Shown: positions 19,765-27,797 of the stretch, one piece after another
Layout: each line of letters starts with the position of its first letter
Position numbering within the stretch: position 1 is the first letter of the stretch
Assembly: GCA_013373105.1 (NCBI GenBank)
Contig: JABXIJ010000013.1
Coordinates: 1-64,000, forward strand
Reading direction: 5' to 3'
Source: Flavobacteriaceae bacterium
GTDB lineage: Bacteria > Bacteroidota > Bacteroidia > Flavobacteriales > Flavobacteriaceae
Length of the DNA stretch: 64,000 nucleotides
Notes under the pieces: generated by a model
What the model was told of the DNA's origin: nothing
What the model saw: the letters and a program-made list of their open reading frames with translations, nothing else
Databases searched by the model: none
Translations under genes and position numbers: made by a program

Positions 19765-19830
19765 ATGTCATTTTTAAAACCCCTATTGTTTACCCCTAAA
19801 ACCCCTAAAAAAATTACTCCTAAAGATTAA
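19765..19830 (+). CDS. candidate 21-residue basic micropeptide
   Basis: A 22-codon frame (including TAA) reading M-S-F-L-K-P-L-L-F, then a Pro/Thr/Lys tail TPKTPKKITPKD. The first nine residues are hydrophobic and the rest is strongly basic with SPKK-like TPKK repeats. It follows a good -7 box by 15 bases, has an A-rich start region typical of Bacteroidota, and the stop codon touches a perfect 13-bp terminator. The layout looks like a self-contained transcription unit of about 110 bases. It could also be a small RNA whose frame is a coincidence. Confidence 0.4.
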   Translation: MSFLKPLLFTPKTPKKITPKD

Positions 19831-19866
19831 AAAAAGTTAAGTGTCCTAACACTTAACTTTTTTGTT
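19831..19866. terminator. perfect 13-bp bidirectional terminator hairpin
   Basis: Stem AAAAAGTTAAGTG / CACTTAACTTTTT with loop TCCTAA (19831-19862), followed by T-rich sequence on the plus strand and by a T run on the minus strand. It ends both the plus-strand micro-locus and the minus-strand lipoprotein gene that stops at 19878. Confidence 0.85.
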
Positions 19867-19877
19867 TTGAAATAAAT

Positions 19878-20258
19878 TTATTTTCTAATAATTTCATTTT
19901 CGGGTTTATTAAAAGTGGTTTTGTAAATAATAGTTTCTGGTTTATATTCAAAAACTATTTCTCTATTATCTTGATTTTTTAATTCGTAATCAAATCCATT
20001 TTTTACAAACTTGAAACTTATGCCATATATAGCTGTTTTCTCTTTAAACGTAATTTCATAGACTCCATCATTGTTTTCATCAGTCATTGGAATGCTTTCA
20101 CTCCACCTTGTAGGTAAAAAATCGCCTCTAATTCCTAAAGATTTTATATTTTCAATTCCATTTGTATCAACTAAAAATGTAATAGTCTTATTGTATTCTT
20201 CTTGCACACAACTTAATAAGTTAATGGCTATTATTAGCACTGCTACTATTTTTTTCAT
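19878..20258 (-). CDS. small lipoprotein with CBM48/CBM20-like fold
   Basis: A 126-residue lipoprotein: signal peptide with lipobox LLSC (Cys17). The mature part (TITFLVDTNGIENIKSLGIRGD, then TRWSESIPMTDENNDGVYEITF, then YGISFKFVKNG) has the strand order and loop pattern of starch-binding CBM20/CBM48-like or early-set beta-sandwich domains. Whether it binds glycans is unknown; the domain may only be structural. It starts eight bases after doxX and is probably in the same transcript. Confidence 0.7.
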   Translation of the reverse strand: MKKIVAVLIIAINLLSCVQEEYNKTITFLVDTNGIENIKSLGIRGDFLPTRWSESIPMTDENNDGVYEITFKEKTAIYGISFKFVKNGFDYELKNQDNREIVFEYKPETIIYKTTFNKPENEIIRK

Positions 20259-20266
20259 AACTATAA

Positions 20267-20773
20267 TTATATCGATTCTTTGTTTATTTTTTTTGAAATT
20301 AAATAATCTAATCCAAACCTTCCTGAACCTAATCCTAGGTTATATATGGCAACCCATAAAAAACCCATAGCAGGTAACATTGCCCACAATCCTTGATTCC
20401 ATTTTTGAAGAAATATGGCAACTAACATTGTACAAATTATCAAAAAAGATGCTATTCTAGTTTTAAAACCTAAGGCCAAGAATAATCCTCCAACAGCTTC
20501 AGAAAAAGCACCCATCCAAGCAAAGAAAACTGGAAATAAAGCGAAAATTCCTCCATATTCAGCAACATCTTTTGGAAACCAAGCTACGACTTCAAAGAAG
20601 TCTAAGTTTGCTGTTCTAGACCATGGTAAACCAAATTTATCTGAGCCAAATGTTAATGTTAAAAGCATTCCTGTTATAAACCTTGGAATGGCAAAAAGTA
20701 AATCAATTGTCCATTGTTTCTGAACAATTGGTCTGATGATTATTTTAATTACTTGTAAAATTCTTTTGTTCAT
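20267..20773 (-). CDS. DoxX family membrane protein
   Basis: A 168-residue protein with four hydrophobic helices (about 23-45, 68-100, 108-128, 132-150) and the DoxX-type RFITGMLLTLTFGSDKF and GAFSEAVGGLFLALGF segments. DoxX proteins are small membrane subunits; some act with quinone-linked oxidoreductases. The neighbouring minus-strand genes encode a molybdenum hydroxylase and an AraC-type regulator, so it may serve that redox system, but the gap of 104 bases holds its own regulatory region. Confidence 0.85.
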   Translation of the reverse strand: MNKRILQVIKIIIRPIVQKQWTIDLLFAIPRFITGMLLTLTFGSDKFGLPWSRTANLDFFEVVAWFPKDVAEYGGIFALFPVFFAWMGAFSEAVGGLFLALGFKTRIASFLIICTMLVAIFLQKWNQGLWAMLPAMGFLWVAIYNLGLGSGRFGLDYLISKKINKESI

Positions 20774-20846
20774 AATGAATTGTTTTGTTTCTGTTTTATT
20801 AGCACAAAATTGAAACTAAACTATTCTTTAAACGACTTACAATGTA

Positions 20847-20874
20847 ATTTGAAGTCTTAAATACGATTTGAGAC
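20847..20874. promoter_or_regulatory. operator candidate with three related half-sites upstream of doxX
   Basis: Dyad arms GTCTTAAAT and ATTTGAGAC (20854-20874) are separated by ACG, and a further half-site ATTTGAAGTC (20847-20856) overlaps one arm. The half-site matches the dyad found after the other AraC-type gene at 9559-9580. The site lies between the 3' end of the AraC gene and the start of doxX, a fitting place for control of doxX. Confidence 0.45.
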
Positions 20875-20877
20875 GTC

Positions 20878-22059
20878 TTATTTAGAAATGGACTCTATAT
20901 ATTGAGAAGGTGAAGTGTGGGTGATTTTTTTGAAAACTCGATTAAAAGTGGCTTTACTATTAAAGCCAGAATCGTAAGCTATACCTAGTAAAGAAAGTTG
21001 TTTATGCTGGCCTTTACCAAGCTTTTCTTTAAAAGTCTTTACTCGAAATTCATTAACGAAATCATTAAAATTCTTTTGAAAACCAGTATTTATAATTTGA
21101 CTTAATTGTGCACGATTCATATTGAGCTTATCTGCTAAGTCAGATAAATTTAAATCTGGATTTAAATAGGGTTTTTTGTTATTCATAAATTCAGAAAGTC
21201 TTTCAATATCTTCATTAGAAATTTCATTCTTTTGTGATGATACTTGGGGAATACTTTCTGGATTTGGAGTAAAACTAAAGGATAATTTATTGAGTTTTGT
21301 GGTATCTGTAAAATAGCCTTTTATACCAACAAACAATACAACTAAAGCCATAAAAATATTTAGCCACCAACGTTGTTCATAGTTTAATTCAACGATTAAA
21401 CTTCCAACAAAGTCTTGTATGGAGCTGTATAAAAACAAAGCTGTAAAAGCTATTAAAAAACTTAAAATCCAATTTAACTCTAACTTGTAGGTGTTTGAAA
21501 AATATTGCTGAATTTGCTTTCTATAATTAGAAAATAATTGAAATGTAAATGCTAAATACAATAACATTTGAGCAAAAGAAATAAATAATAAAGATGGAAG
21601 TATTATTGCTTCATCTAGAGCAATTTTAAGAACTCCATTTTGAATATCTACAAAACCCGGTTGTAAACTATCATATATATAAATTACAATCCTATATAAT
21701 ACTAATAAAATAGCTGGTATAAAGTGCCACCAATGTTTGTTAAGAAATTTAAAATTTGAGGTAGTTATCGATTTTACATAAAAATAAATTAAAGGGGCAA
21801 TCGCAAGCCCCATAGGTATTAAAAAGTAATTGATTTTAGTGTTCTTAAACTCATTATACCAACCCATAAATCCTACTGTATAGCATATTTGCTCATAACA
21901 AATTATAAGTAGAATTAAGCCTAAAAAAAGATCTGAATTATTTTTCTTTTTAATATACCTAGACAATAATAACGCTATAAATACTAACCCTTGAAAAACT
22001 AAAATTAATAAAGGAGTACTTCTAATATTAAAGTCTGGAAATGTTAAAAAAAAATTCAT
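20878..22059 (-). CDS. membrane-linked AraC-family regulator (paralogue 2)
   Basis: A 393-residue protein with the same build as the regulator at 8404-9558: about seven hydrophobic segments in the first 245 residues, a linker, then an AraC-type DNA-binding domain (LNLSDLADKLNMNRAQLSQII, then LLGIAYDSGFNSKATFNRVFKK). It starts four bases after the IorB-like stop codon, so it belongs to the iorAB transcript and may feed back on this cluster and on doxX. Confidence 0.88.
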   Translation of the reverse strand: MNFFLTFPDFNIRSTPLLILVFQGLVFIALLLSRYIKKKNNSDLFLGLILLIICYEQICYTVGFMGWYNEFKNTKINYFLIPMGLAIAPLIYFYVKSITTSNFKFLNKHWWHFIPAILLVLYRIVIYIYDSLQPGFVDIQNGVLKIALDEAIILPSLLFISFAQMLLYLAFTFQLFSNYRKQIQQYFSNTYKLELNWILSFLIAFTALFLYSSIQDFVGSLIVELNYEQRWWLNIFMALVVLFVGIKGYFTDTTKLNKLSFSFTPNPESIPQVSSQKNEISNEDIERLSEFMNNKKPYLNPDLNLSDLADKLNMNRAQLSQIINTGFQKNFNDFVNEFRVKTFKEKLGKGQHKQLSLLGIAYDSGFNSKATFNRVFKKITHTSPSQYIESISK

Positions 22060-22063
22060 TAGG

Positions 22064-24268
22064 TTATCCTAAAACAGCACTTTTCTTTAAATCGTTAACA
22101 AATGGTTGTTTGTATAAACGTTTACCTAAGGCTTTATGAATGGCATTAGCAATTGCACCACCTGCAGGTGGTAATCCTGGTTCACCTAAACCTGTTGGAG
22201 ATTTATCATTTTCTACAAAATGAACCTCAACTTTAGGTGTTTCTTGCATTCTTATAAGTCTATATTTATTAAAGTTTTCGTAATCTGGTTTACCTTCATT
22301 GAAAGAAAAATCAGAATACATAGCATGGCCAATTCCATCTATTACACCACCTTGTACTTGATTTATAGCTCCTGTTGGATTAACTACAATTCCACAATCT
22401 ACTGCAACTGTTACCTTTTTTATAATAGGATATCCATCTTTTAAAACTATATCTGCAACTTCTGCAACATGAGTATTATGGCTATAATAAGCAGCAAAAC
22501 CTTGGTAAACACCATCTCCTGTTTTGCCCCAGTTAGACTTTTCTGTAACAAGTTTAATGGTATCTTCCATTCTTTGCCCTGAATACTCAATTCTTTTATC
22601 TGTAGTATTCTTTACGTTCTGTAACAATTCTAAAATTAAAGTTGGATGATCTTTGCCTAGTTCTTCAGCTAGCTCAGAAAAGAAACTTTGTTCTGCAAAA
22701 GCTAAGAAATTGGTATAAGGAGCTCTCCACGCACCAGTTGTAATATTACTCTTGTAATTCCCAGTATCTACCTTATAATTTGGAATACAACCTGCTGGAA
22801 AAAAGTTAGGAATTAAGCCATACATATTTCCGTTCATTGCAGCTTCTTTTAAATGATAAGCTGTTACATTACCGTCTTTTAAACCTGCCTTAATTCTGTA
22901 TTTTATAGCTGGTCTGTATGTTCCAGCAGCCATATCATCTTCTCTAGAGAAAACAACTTTAACAGGTTTTTGAATGATACTTGAAACTTCTGCTGCTTCT
23001 AATAGAAAATCGTTATACAATCTTCTACCAAAACCACCACCCATTCTTGTCATTTCTATATGAATTTGCTCTGGCTTCATTTTGTAAGCTGCTGCAATCA
23101 TTCCTTGTGCCCAAGCTGGAGTTTGAGTTGGTCCAACTAAATGAATTTTATCTGGTTTTACATCTGCATAAAAGTTCATTGGCTCCATTGTATTGTGTGG
23201 TAAAAATGGAGATTCATATGTTCTTTCAATTACCTTATCTGCTTTAGCAAAAGCATTTTTAATGTTACCATCTTCACGTCTAGTATTAAACTTGGTGCTA
23301 TTTAAAATAGCATCTAATTCTTTATTATGGAATTCTGTACTTTCTAATTTGCTTTCATTTTCCCATTCTACAATTAGTGCTTTTTTACCTTTCATTGCAG
23401 CCCAAGTACTTGTTGCAATTACAGCTATTTTGTCTGTAATTCTAGTAAAACCACTTGCTTGGCTTTCAATAGCTTTTAACTTTTCACCAAACTGAACAAC
23501 ATCAATCACACCATTAACTTGCTTTGCTTTTGATGCATCAAAAGACTTTAGCTTTTTACCAAAAGAGGGTGGTCTTAACACAGATACATATACCATTCCT
23601 TCAGCTTTATAATCTAGGCCAAATAAAGGTTTACCTGTAATAATTTTATCGATATCTACATTAACTGCATCATTACCAATTATTGAATATTCTTTTGGGT
23701 CTTTTAATTTTACATCTTCTGGAACTTCTAAAACTGCAGCTTCTTTTACAACATCTCCATATGTTAATTTATCTCCATTTGTATTAGTAATTACTCCTTT
23801 ACTAGCTGTACAATTGGTAGCATCTACACCCCATTTAAGAGCAGCTGCATTAATTAGCATTTGTTTTGCTGATGCACCTGTAGTACGTAAAGCATCCCAT
23901 CCTTGACGAATAGACTGACTTCCACCTGCAACTTGTCTGGTATAATATTTAGTATCTAATTTTCCTTGAACAACATTTACTTTATCCCATTCTACATCTA
24001 ATTCTTCTGCAATTATCATTGGCATAGAAGTTTTAACTCCTTGCCCAATTTCTGGATTTGGAGAATAAATAGTAACATAACCTTCATCTGAAATTTTAAT
24101 AAACGCATTAAAGTCATTAAAGTTTAGGTTAGCAATATCTACTGGCATTTTAGTTTCAGACGTACAAGCAGCTAAAAAGTTAACTCCTATTAACATACCA
24201 CCACTTGCCAACAAAGAAGTTTTTAAAAAGTTTCTTCTATTTAAATTGGTGTTAATTTTTGTTTTCAT
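22064..24268 (-). CDS. molybdopterin-binding subunit of an IorB-type hydroxylase
   Basis: A 734-residue member of the xanthine dehydrogenase/aldehyde oxidase family of IorB type. A twin-arginine signal (RRNFLKTS, Arg11-Arg12) followed by a hydrophobic stretch and LAAC predicts export by Tat, possibly with lipid attachment. Visible cofactor motifs include GGGFGRR in the first Mo domain and GEPGLPPAGGAIANAI near the C terminus. With the iron-sulfur subunit upstream it should oxidise aldehydes or N-heterocycles outside the cytoplasm. The substrate is unknown. No cytochrome subunit is adjacent, so the electron acceptor is open. Confidence 0.92.
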   Translation of the reverse strand: MKTKINTNLNRRNFLKTSLLASGGMLIGVNFLAACTSETKMPVDIANLNFNDFNAFIKISDEGYVTIYSPNPEIGQGVKTSMPMIIAEELDVEWDKVNVVQGKLDTKYYTRQVAGGSQSIRQGWDALRTTGASAKQMLINAAALKWGVDATNCTASKGVITNTNGDKLTYGDVVKEAAVLEVPEDVKLKDPKEYSIIGNDAVNVDIDKIITGKPLFGLDYKAEGMVYVSVLRPPSFGKKLKSFDASKAKQVNGVIDVVQFGEKLKAIESQASGFTRITDKIAVIATSTWAAMKGKKALIVEWENESKLESTEFHNKELDAILNSTKFNTRREDGNIKNAFAKADKVIERTYESPFLPHNTMEPMNFYADVKPDKIHLVGPTQTPAWAQGMIAAAYKMKPEQIHIEMTRMGGGFGRRLYNDFLLEAAEVSSIIQKPVKVVFSREDDMAAGTYRPAIKYRIKAGLKDGNVTAYHLKEAAMNGNMYGLIPNFFPAGCIPNYKVDTGNYKSNITTGAWRAPYTNFLAFAEQSFFSELAEELGKDHPTLILELLQNVKNTTDKRIEYSGQRMEDTIKLVTEKSNWGKTGDGVYQGFAAYYSHNTHVAEVADIVLKDGYPIIKKVTVAVDCGIVVNPTGAINQVQGGVIDGIGHAMYSDFSFNEGKPDYENFNKYRLIRMQETPKVEVHFVENDKSPTGLGEPGLPPAGGAIANAIHKALGKRLYKQPFVNDLKKSAVLG

Positions 24269-24284
24269 TTTGGTAGTATTTTGG

Positions 24285-24746
24285 TTAAGCCATTTTTTTT
24301 GCAGCTACTTTAACTGCTTTTTCGATTCTATTATATGAAGCACATCTGCAAATATTACCATGCATTGCTTCTCTAATTTCTTCTTCTGAAGGATTCTTAT
24401 TTTCTGCTAAAAAAGCTGAGGCAGTCATTATTTGACCAGATTGACAATATCCACATTGAGGCACATCTATTTCTTTCCAAGCTTCTTGAACTGGATGTGA
24501 ACCATCTTCTGATAAGCCTTCTATAGTTGTTATTTTTGCATCACTTAAAATAGATACTTGCGTTTGGCAACTTCTAGTTGCAACACCATCTATATGAACA
24601 GTACATGCACCACATTGTGCAATACCACAACCAAATTTAGTTCCTACTAAATCTAGTTCATCTCTTAAGACCCATAATAGTGGTGTGTCTGCATCTGCTG
24701 AAACAGAGCGTTGTTTTCCGTTAATGTTAAGTGTATAGTTTGGCAT
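24285..24746 (-). CDS. [2Fe-2S] subunit of an IorA-type hydroxylase
   Basis: A 153-residue protein with two [2Fe-2S] clusters: the plant-type set Cys40, Cys45, Cys48 and Cys60, and the second set Cys98, Cys101, Cys133 and Cys135 (CGYCQSG...CRC). It passes electrons from the molybdenum centre of the 22064-24268 protein. It is the first gene of the minus-strand cluster and lies 16 bases ahead of the large subunit. It has no signal peptide and would be carried out with the Tat-exported partner. Confidence 0.94.
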   Translation of the reverse strand: MPNYTLNINGKQRSVSADADTPLLWVLRDELDLVGTKFGCGIAQCGACTVHIDGVATRSCQTQVSILSDAKITTIEGLSEDGSHPVQEAWKEIDVPQCGYCQSGQIMTASAFLAENKNPSEEEIREAMHGNICRCASYNRIEKAVKVAAKKMA

Positions 24747-24836
24747 AGAAGTACTTTTTAAAATTGCTCCTCTAATTTACAAAAAATACTACATACACTT
24801 AAGAACCTAGAAAATTTGTTATTTATTTAACAATAG

Positions 24837-25955
24837 TTATTTGTTTGAATTTAAAAAAGATAGACCTAAAGTAGGCTTTGAATTAAAGTCAAAGAGTGTT
24901 GCATTTTCCCAGTGAGAACCTTGCCCCCATCTTGTAGAGCAAGTATTGGTAACCCAAGCTGGTTCCCAATAAACTAAGCCTTGTCCACCAGCTTTTTTAA
25001 TTACTTTTTTTAAGTCTTCTAAGTATTTAAACTGCCCTTCTTGCGTAGCTTCATAACCTGGAATTAAAGCATCTCTTCCCAAAATATTACCAGCTTTATC
25101 TTGATTTTGTAAACTAAAAGGATAAGCAGTTTCAACAACCATTAGCTTTTTATTGTACGTATTTATAAGTGTTTTAAAAACTTCAGTTGCTTCTTCTAAA
25201 TTATATTTAGACCATTTTGGATAATAAGAAAGTCCTATCCAATCAAAATCTGTTATGCCAATTTCCTTGGCTTGTTTAAACCACCACAAACCATTTTCTG
25301 GTTGTGCAATATGAAGCATTATCTCTATATTTTTATTGTGCTTTTTTGAAAAATCTCTTACAGCTTTAATGCCCTTATTTAATAACTGTGAGTTTCTTGA
25401 CCAATTCATTGGTGTTCCCTTTTCATCTTTTTGAAGAATCATAATATTGGTTTCATTACCTACTTGTACCATTTCTGGAAGCAAATCTTTAGCAAGTAGA
25501 TTTTGTAATGTTTTATAAGTATAATTGTATAGTGAATCTCCTAAAACCTGTATATTATCGATTACTGGCAGCCAAGCTTTTGGTATTATTTGTTTTTGAG
25601 GATCTGCCCAATCATCTGAATAATGGAAATCTAACAACACATGTAAGTTTTTGTTTTTTGCTCTTTGAATGGTCTTTTCTATATCTTCATAATTAGAGTA
25701 TTTAGTCCATTCTGGGCTATGCCATTTTCGAACTCTAACTAAATTTGCACCTTCATCCTTAAATATTTTAAACACATCTGTAACTTCGCCTTTATTGTTT
25801 TTATAGGATGCACCACAATCTTCCATTTCGTTAACATAAGACAAATCAGACCCTAAATAAAATTTTATTTGCTGGTCTTTTTTAGACTTACTACATGAAA
25901 AAACTAATGCTAAAATTATTGCTAAGAGCTTAGAAAGTGTTTTTTGAGTATTCAT
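24837..25955 (-). CDS. GH53 endo-beta-1,4-galactanase, lipoprotein
   Basis: A 372-residue lipoprotein (lipobox VFSC, Cys21). The mature part is a glycoside hydrolase family 53 TIM barrel: SDLSYVNEMEDCGASY at the start, the acid/base Glu168 in QVGNETN, the nucleophile Glu275 in VVETAYPF, and YWEPAWV near the end. It should cut beta-1,4-galactan or arabinogalactan at the cell surface or in the periplasm. It is not in an obvious polysaccharide utilization locus. Confidence 0.92.
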   Translation of the reverse strand: MNTQKTLSKLLAIILALVFSCSKSKKDQQIKFYLGSDLSYVNEMEDCGASYKNNKGEVTDVFKIFKDEGANLVRVRKWHSPEWTKYSNYEDIEKTIQRAKNKNLHVLLDFHYSDDWADPQKQIIPKAWLPVIDNIQVLGDSLYNYTYKTLQNLLAKDLLPEMVQVGNETNIMILQKDEKGTPMNWSRNSQLLNKGIKAVRDFSKKHNKNIEIMLHIAQPENGLWWFKQAKEIGITDFDWIGLSYYPKWSKYNLEEATEVFKTLINTYNKKLMVVETAYPFSLQNQDKAGNILGRDALIPGYEATQEGQFKYLEDLKKVIKKAGGQGLVYWEPAWVTNTCSTRWGQGSHWENATLFDFNSKPTLGLSFLNSNK

Positions 25956-26004
25956 CCTTTAATTAATTGGTTTTATAAATTTACTATTTTATTATTTGAA
26001 TAAA

Positions 26005-26035
26005 AAAAGGCCAGAGAAAACTCTGACCTTTTATC
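26005..26035 (-). terminator. terminator of the ssb gene
   Basis: On the minus strand, AAAGGTCAGAG pairs with CTCTGGCCTTT (one G-U pair) around a TTTT loop and is followed by a run of T. It lies 23 bases after the ssb stop codon. Confidence 0.8.
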
Positions 26036-26057
26036 TTTTTCATAGCTAATTTGTGTA

Positions 26058-26387
26058 CTAGCTTAACATTAATAATTCATTACAAATAATTTCAGTTGTA
26101 TAACGTTTATTACCTTCTTTATCTTCCCAATTCCTGTAAGATAACTTACCTTCTACAGCAACTTCTTGTCCTTTTTTAATATAGTTTTCTACTACTTTTA
26201 CTAAACCATTTTTTACAACAACATTATGCCAAAATGTTTTTTCTACTTTTTCTCCTTTGCTATTTTTATAGCTTTCATCTGTTGCCAAAGAAAATTTGGC
26301 CATTTTGTTACCATCAGTAAATGTTACAATTTCTGGTTCTTGTCCTAATCTACCAATCAACTGTACTTTGTTCTTAAGTGCGTTCAT
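26058..26387 (-). CDS. ssb: short single-stranded DNA-binding protein
   Basis: A 109-residue OB-fold SSB (MNALKNKVQLIGRLGQEPEI, then FWHNVVVKNGLVKVVENYIKKGQEVAVEGKL, then YTTEIICNELLML). It ends straight after the OB fold and lacks the acidic C-terminal tail that binds partner proteins in ordinary SSB. It is therefore probably a secondary SSB, not the essential replication one. A -7 box candidate and a LacI-like palindrome lie upstream. Confidence 0.92.
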   Translation of the reverse strand: MNALKNKVQLIGRLGQEPEIVTFTDGNKMAKFSLATDESYKNSKGEKVEKTFWHNVVVKNGLVKVVENYIKKGQEVAVEGKLSYRNWEDKEGNKRYTTEIICNELLMLS

Positions 26388-26458
26388 AATATTTATTTTA
26401 AATTAAACAGTTAATACTTGCCAATACTTTTATTGACAATACAAAGATGAAACAGAAT

Positions 26459-26466
26459 CAAAATTA
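26459..26466 (-). promoter_or_regulatory. putative -7 box of ssb
   Basis: On the minus strand the sequence reads TAATTTTG, a match to TAnnTTTG, 71 bases before the ssb start codon. The long leader lowers my confidence. Confidence 0.3.
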
Positions 26467-26496
26467 AAATCGGTTGTTAAACATTTGTTTTCGTTT

Positions 26497-26508
26497 GTAA
26501 ACGTTTAC
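26497..26508. promoter_or_regulatory. LacI-type palindrome between divergent genes
   Basis: GTAAACGTTTAC is a perfect 12-base palindrome with the central CG and flanking T of LacI-family operators. It sits between ssb (minus) and the Zn-ribbon gene (plus). No LacI-type regulator is in the window. Confidence 0.35.
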
Positions 26509-26554
26509 TATCATTTAAAATATTTTAGTATATTTATAATCAAATAGTTATAAA

Positions 26555-26908
26555 ATGGAGACTAAAGCTTGTTTAGAGTGTAGTGGTAAAGTAATTGGTA
26601 GAATTGATAAAAAATTCTGTTCTGATTATTGCAGAAATGCTTATAACAATAAAGTTAATAAAGAAAGTAAAAACTTAATTCGAAACACCAATAATTGGCT
26701 GCGAAAAAACTATAAAATCTTAACAGAGTTAAATACTTCTGGAAAAACTAAAGTGAGTAGAAGAAAGTTATTTGATAAAGGTTTTGACTTTAACTTTTTT
26801 ACATCTATATATACCACAAAGACTGGAAATACATACTTTTATGTTTATGATCAAGGATATCTACCCTTAGAAAATGAATTGTTTTTACTTATAAAAAAGG
26901 ACCTATAA
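26555..26908 (+). CDS. small Zn-ribbon protein (DUF2116-like)
   Basis: A 117-residue protein. The N terminus has CLECSGKVIGRIDKKFCSDYC, a CxxC...CxxxC zinc-ribbon pattern (Cys6, Cys9, Cys22, Cys26) similar to DUF2116-type ribbons. The rest is basic and helical with a closing hydrophobic segment. It may bind nucleic acid or protein; no function is known to me. The next gene begins two bases after its stop codon. Confidence 0.75.
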   Translation: METKACLECSGKVIGRIDKKFCSDYCRNAYNNKVNKESKNLIRNTNNWLRKNYKILTELNTSGKTKVSRRKLFDKGFDFNFFTSIYTTKTGNTYFYVYDQGYLPLENELFLLIKKDL

Positions 26909-26909
26909 T

Positions 26910-27197
26910 ATGAAAAAGTTTAAATACGGAGTTGTTATTGTTTTAATAATTGTAACCATGGTTGCTTTAAAACTCTATCAGCGATACAATAGACAGCAAT
27001 ACATGAAACCAAATACCACAATAAACACTGATCAAATTTTTAAAAATCAGCATAAAAGAGATTCTATAAAACGAGTAAAGGAAGATTCAATTTACCGACA
27101 AAAATATCGTTCAAAACAAGATTCGCTTCAAAAAGAAATTGCTAAAAAAAGAGCTAAAACTGATAGTATACTAAAAGCCTTACAAAAGCAAAAATAA
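26910..27197 (+). CDS. small single-pass membrane protein with DS(I/L) repeat
   Basis: A 95-residue protein: transmembrane helix at about 6-23, then a highly charged Lys/Arg/Gln-rich helical tail. In the tail the tripeptide Asp-Ser-Ile/Leu recurs about every ten residues (RDSI, EDSI, QDSL, TDSI), which suggests a regular helix or coiled coil. It starts right after the Zn-ribbon gene stop and is surely co-transcribed. Function unknown. Confidence 0.7.
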   Translation: MKKFKYGVVIVLIIVTMVALKLYQRYNRQQYMKPNTTINTDQIFKNQHKRDSIKRVKEDSIYRQKYRSKQDSLQKEIAKKRAKTDSILKALQKQK

Positions 27198-27200
27198 AAG

Positions 27201-27668
27201 TTACTTCCAGGTATTTCCTTTTACTTTTAGTGCCGCTTTTAAAACATCTTTTTGACTCAACTGCCCAATTAATTTTCCACTTTCAATAACAGGAAAACGT
27301 CTTCTTCTTGAGCTAAGAAACTTAAAGGCAGCATCAAAAATATTCATGTCTTTATCAATAGTATCAACATCAGTAACCATGTTGTTACCAACAGTGTTAT
27401 TTCTATCAGAAGGCATGTTATAATACTTACTTTCTGAAATATGTTTAATACAATCTGTTTCAGAAATGATACCAATTAATTCGTTGTTATCATTAACTAC
27501 AGGACCTCCAGAAATTTTATATTTTATCAATTGACTAATTACATGGTCTAGTGAATCATCAGCTTTAAATGTAACTAATTTAGTGGTCATATAATCTGAA
27601 ACTAAAATGCGCTCAATGTTTTTAGTTTGTGTTGCATCTCTTTTTCCTTGAAAACTTTTAATTCCCAT
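27201..27668 (-). CDS. CBS-domain pair protein
   Basis: A 155-residue protein built from two CBS domains (about 24-80 and 95-150): VSDYMTTKLVTFKADDSLDHVI, GGPVVNDNNELIGIISETDCI, then NNMVTDVDTIDKDMNIFDA and FPVIESGKLIGQLSQKDVL. CBS pairs bind adenosine nucleotides and act as energy or redox sensors. No enzyme domain is fused. It may act on a partner elsewhere. Confidence 0.9.
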   Translation of the reverse strand: MGIKSFQGKRDATQTKNIERILVSDYMTTKLVTFKADDSLDHVISQLIKYKISGGPVVNDNNELIGIISETDCIKHISESKYYNMPSDRNNTVGNNMVTDVDTIDKDMNIFDAAFKFLSSRRRRFPVIESGKLIGQLSQKDVLKAALKVKGNTWK

Positions 27669-27751
27669 AATTAGCTGATTTTAAGTTGTTTTTAAAATTA
27701 CAGAATTTTTTTTATCATTTTACATTTGATTAATTTTTTTTAAAACATCCA

Positions 27752-27778
27752 AAAAGGGTTCAAAATTGAACCCTTTTA
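27752..27778 (-). terminator. terminator of the pyk transcript
   Basis: AAAAGGGTTCAA / TTGAACCCTTTT hairpin, followed by a T run on the minus strand, 20 bases after the pyk stop codon. Confidence 0.82.
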
Positions 27779-27797
27779 AATTATATATAACTGTTTT

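Noticed and set aside
20071..20370. Plus-strand frames opposite doxX and the lipoprotein
   Set aside because: Shadows of genes on the minus strand; no promoter or homology-like sequence.
27756..27773. GGGTTCAAAATTGAACCC looks like a tRNA T-arm
   Set aside because: There is no cloverleaf around it; it is the stem of the pyk terminator.
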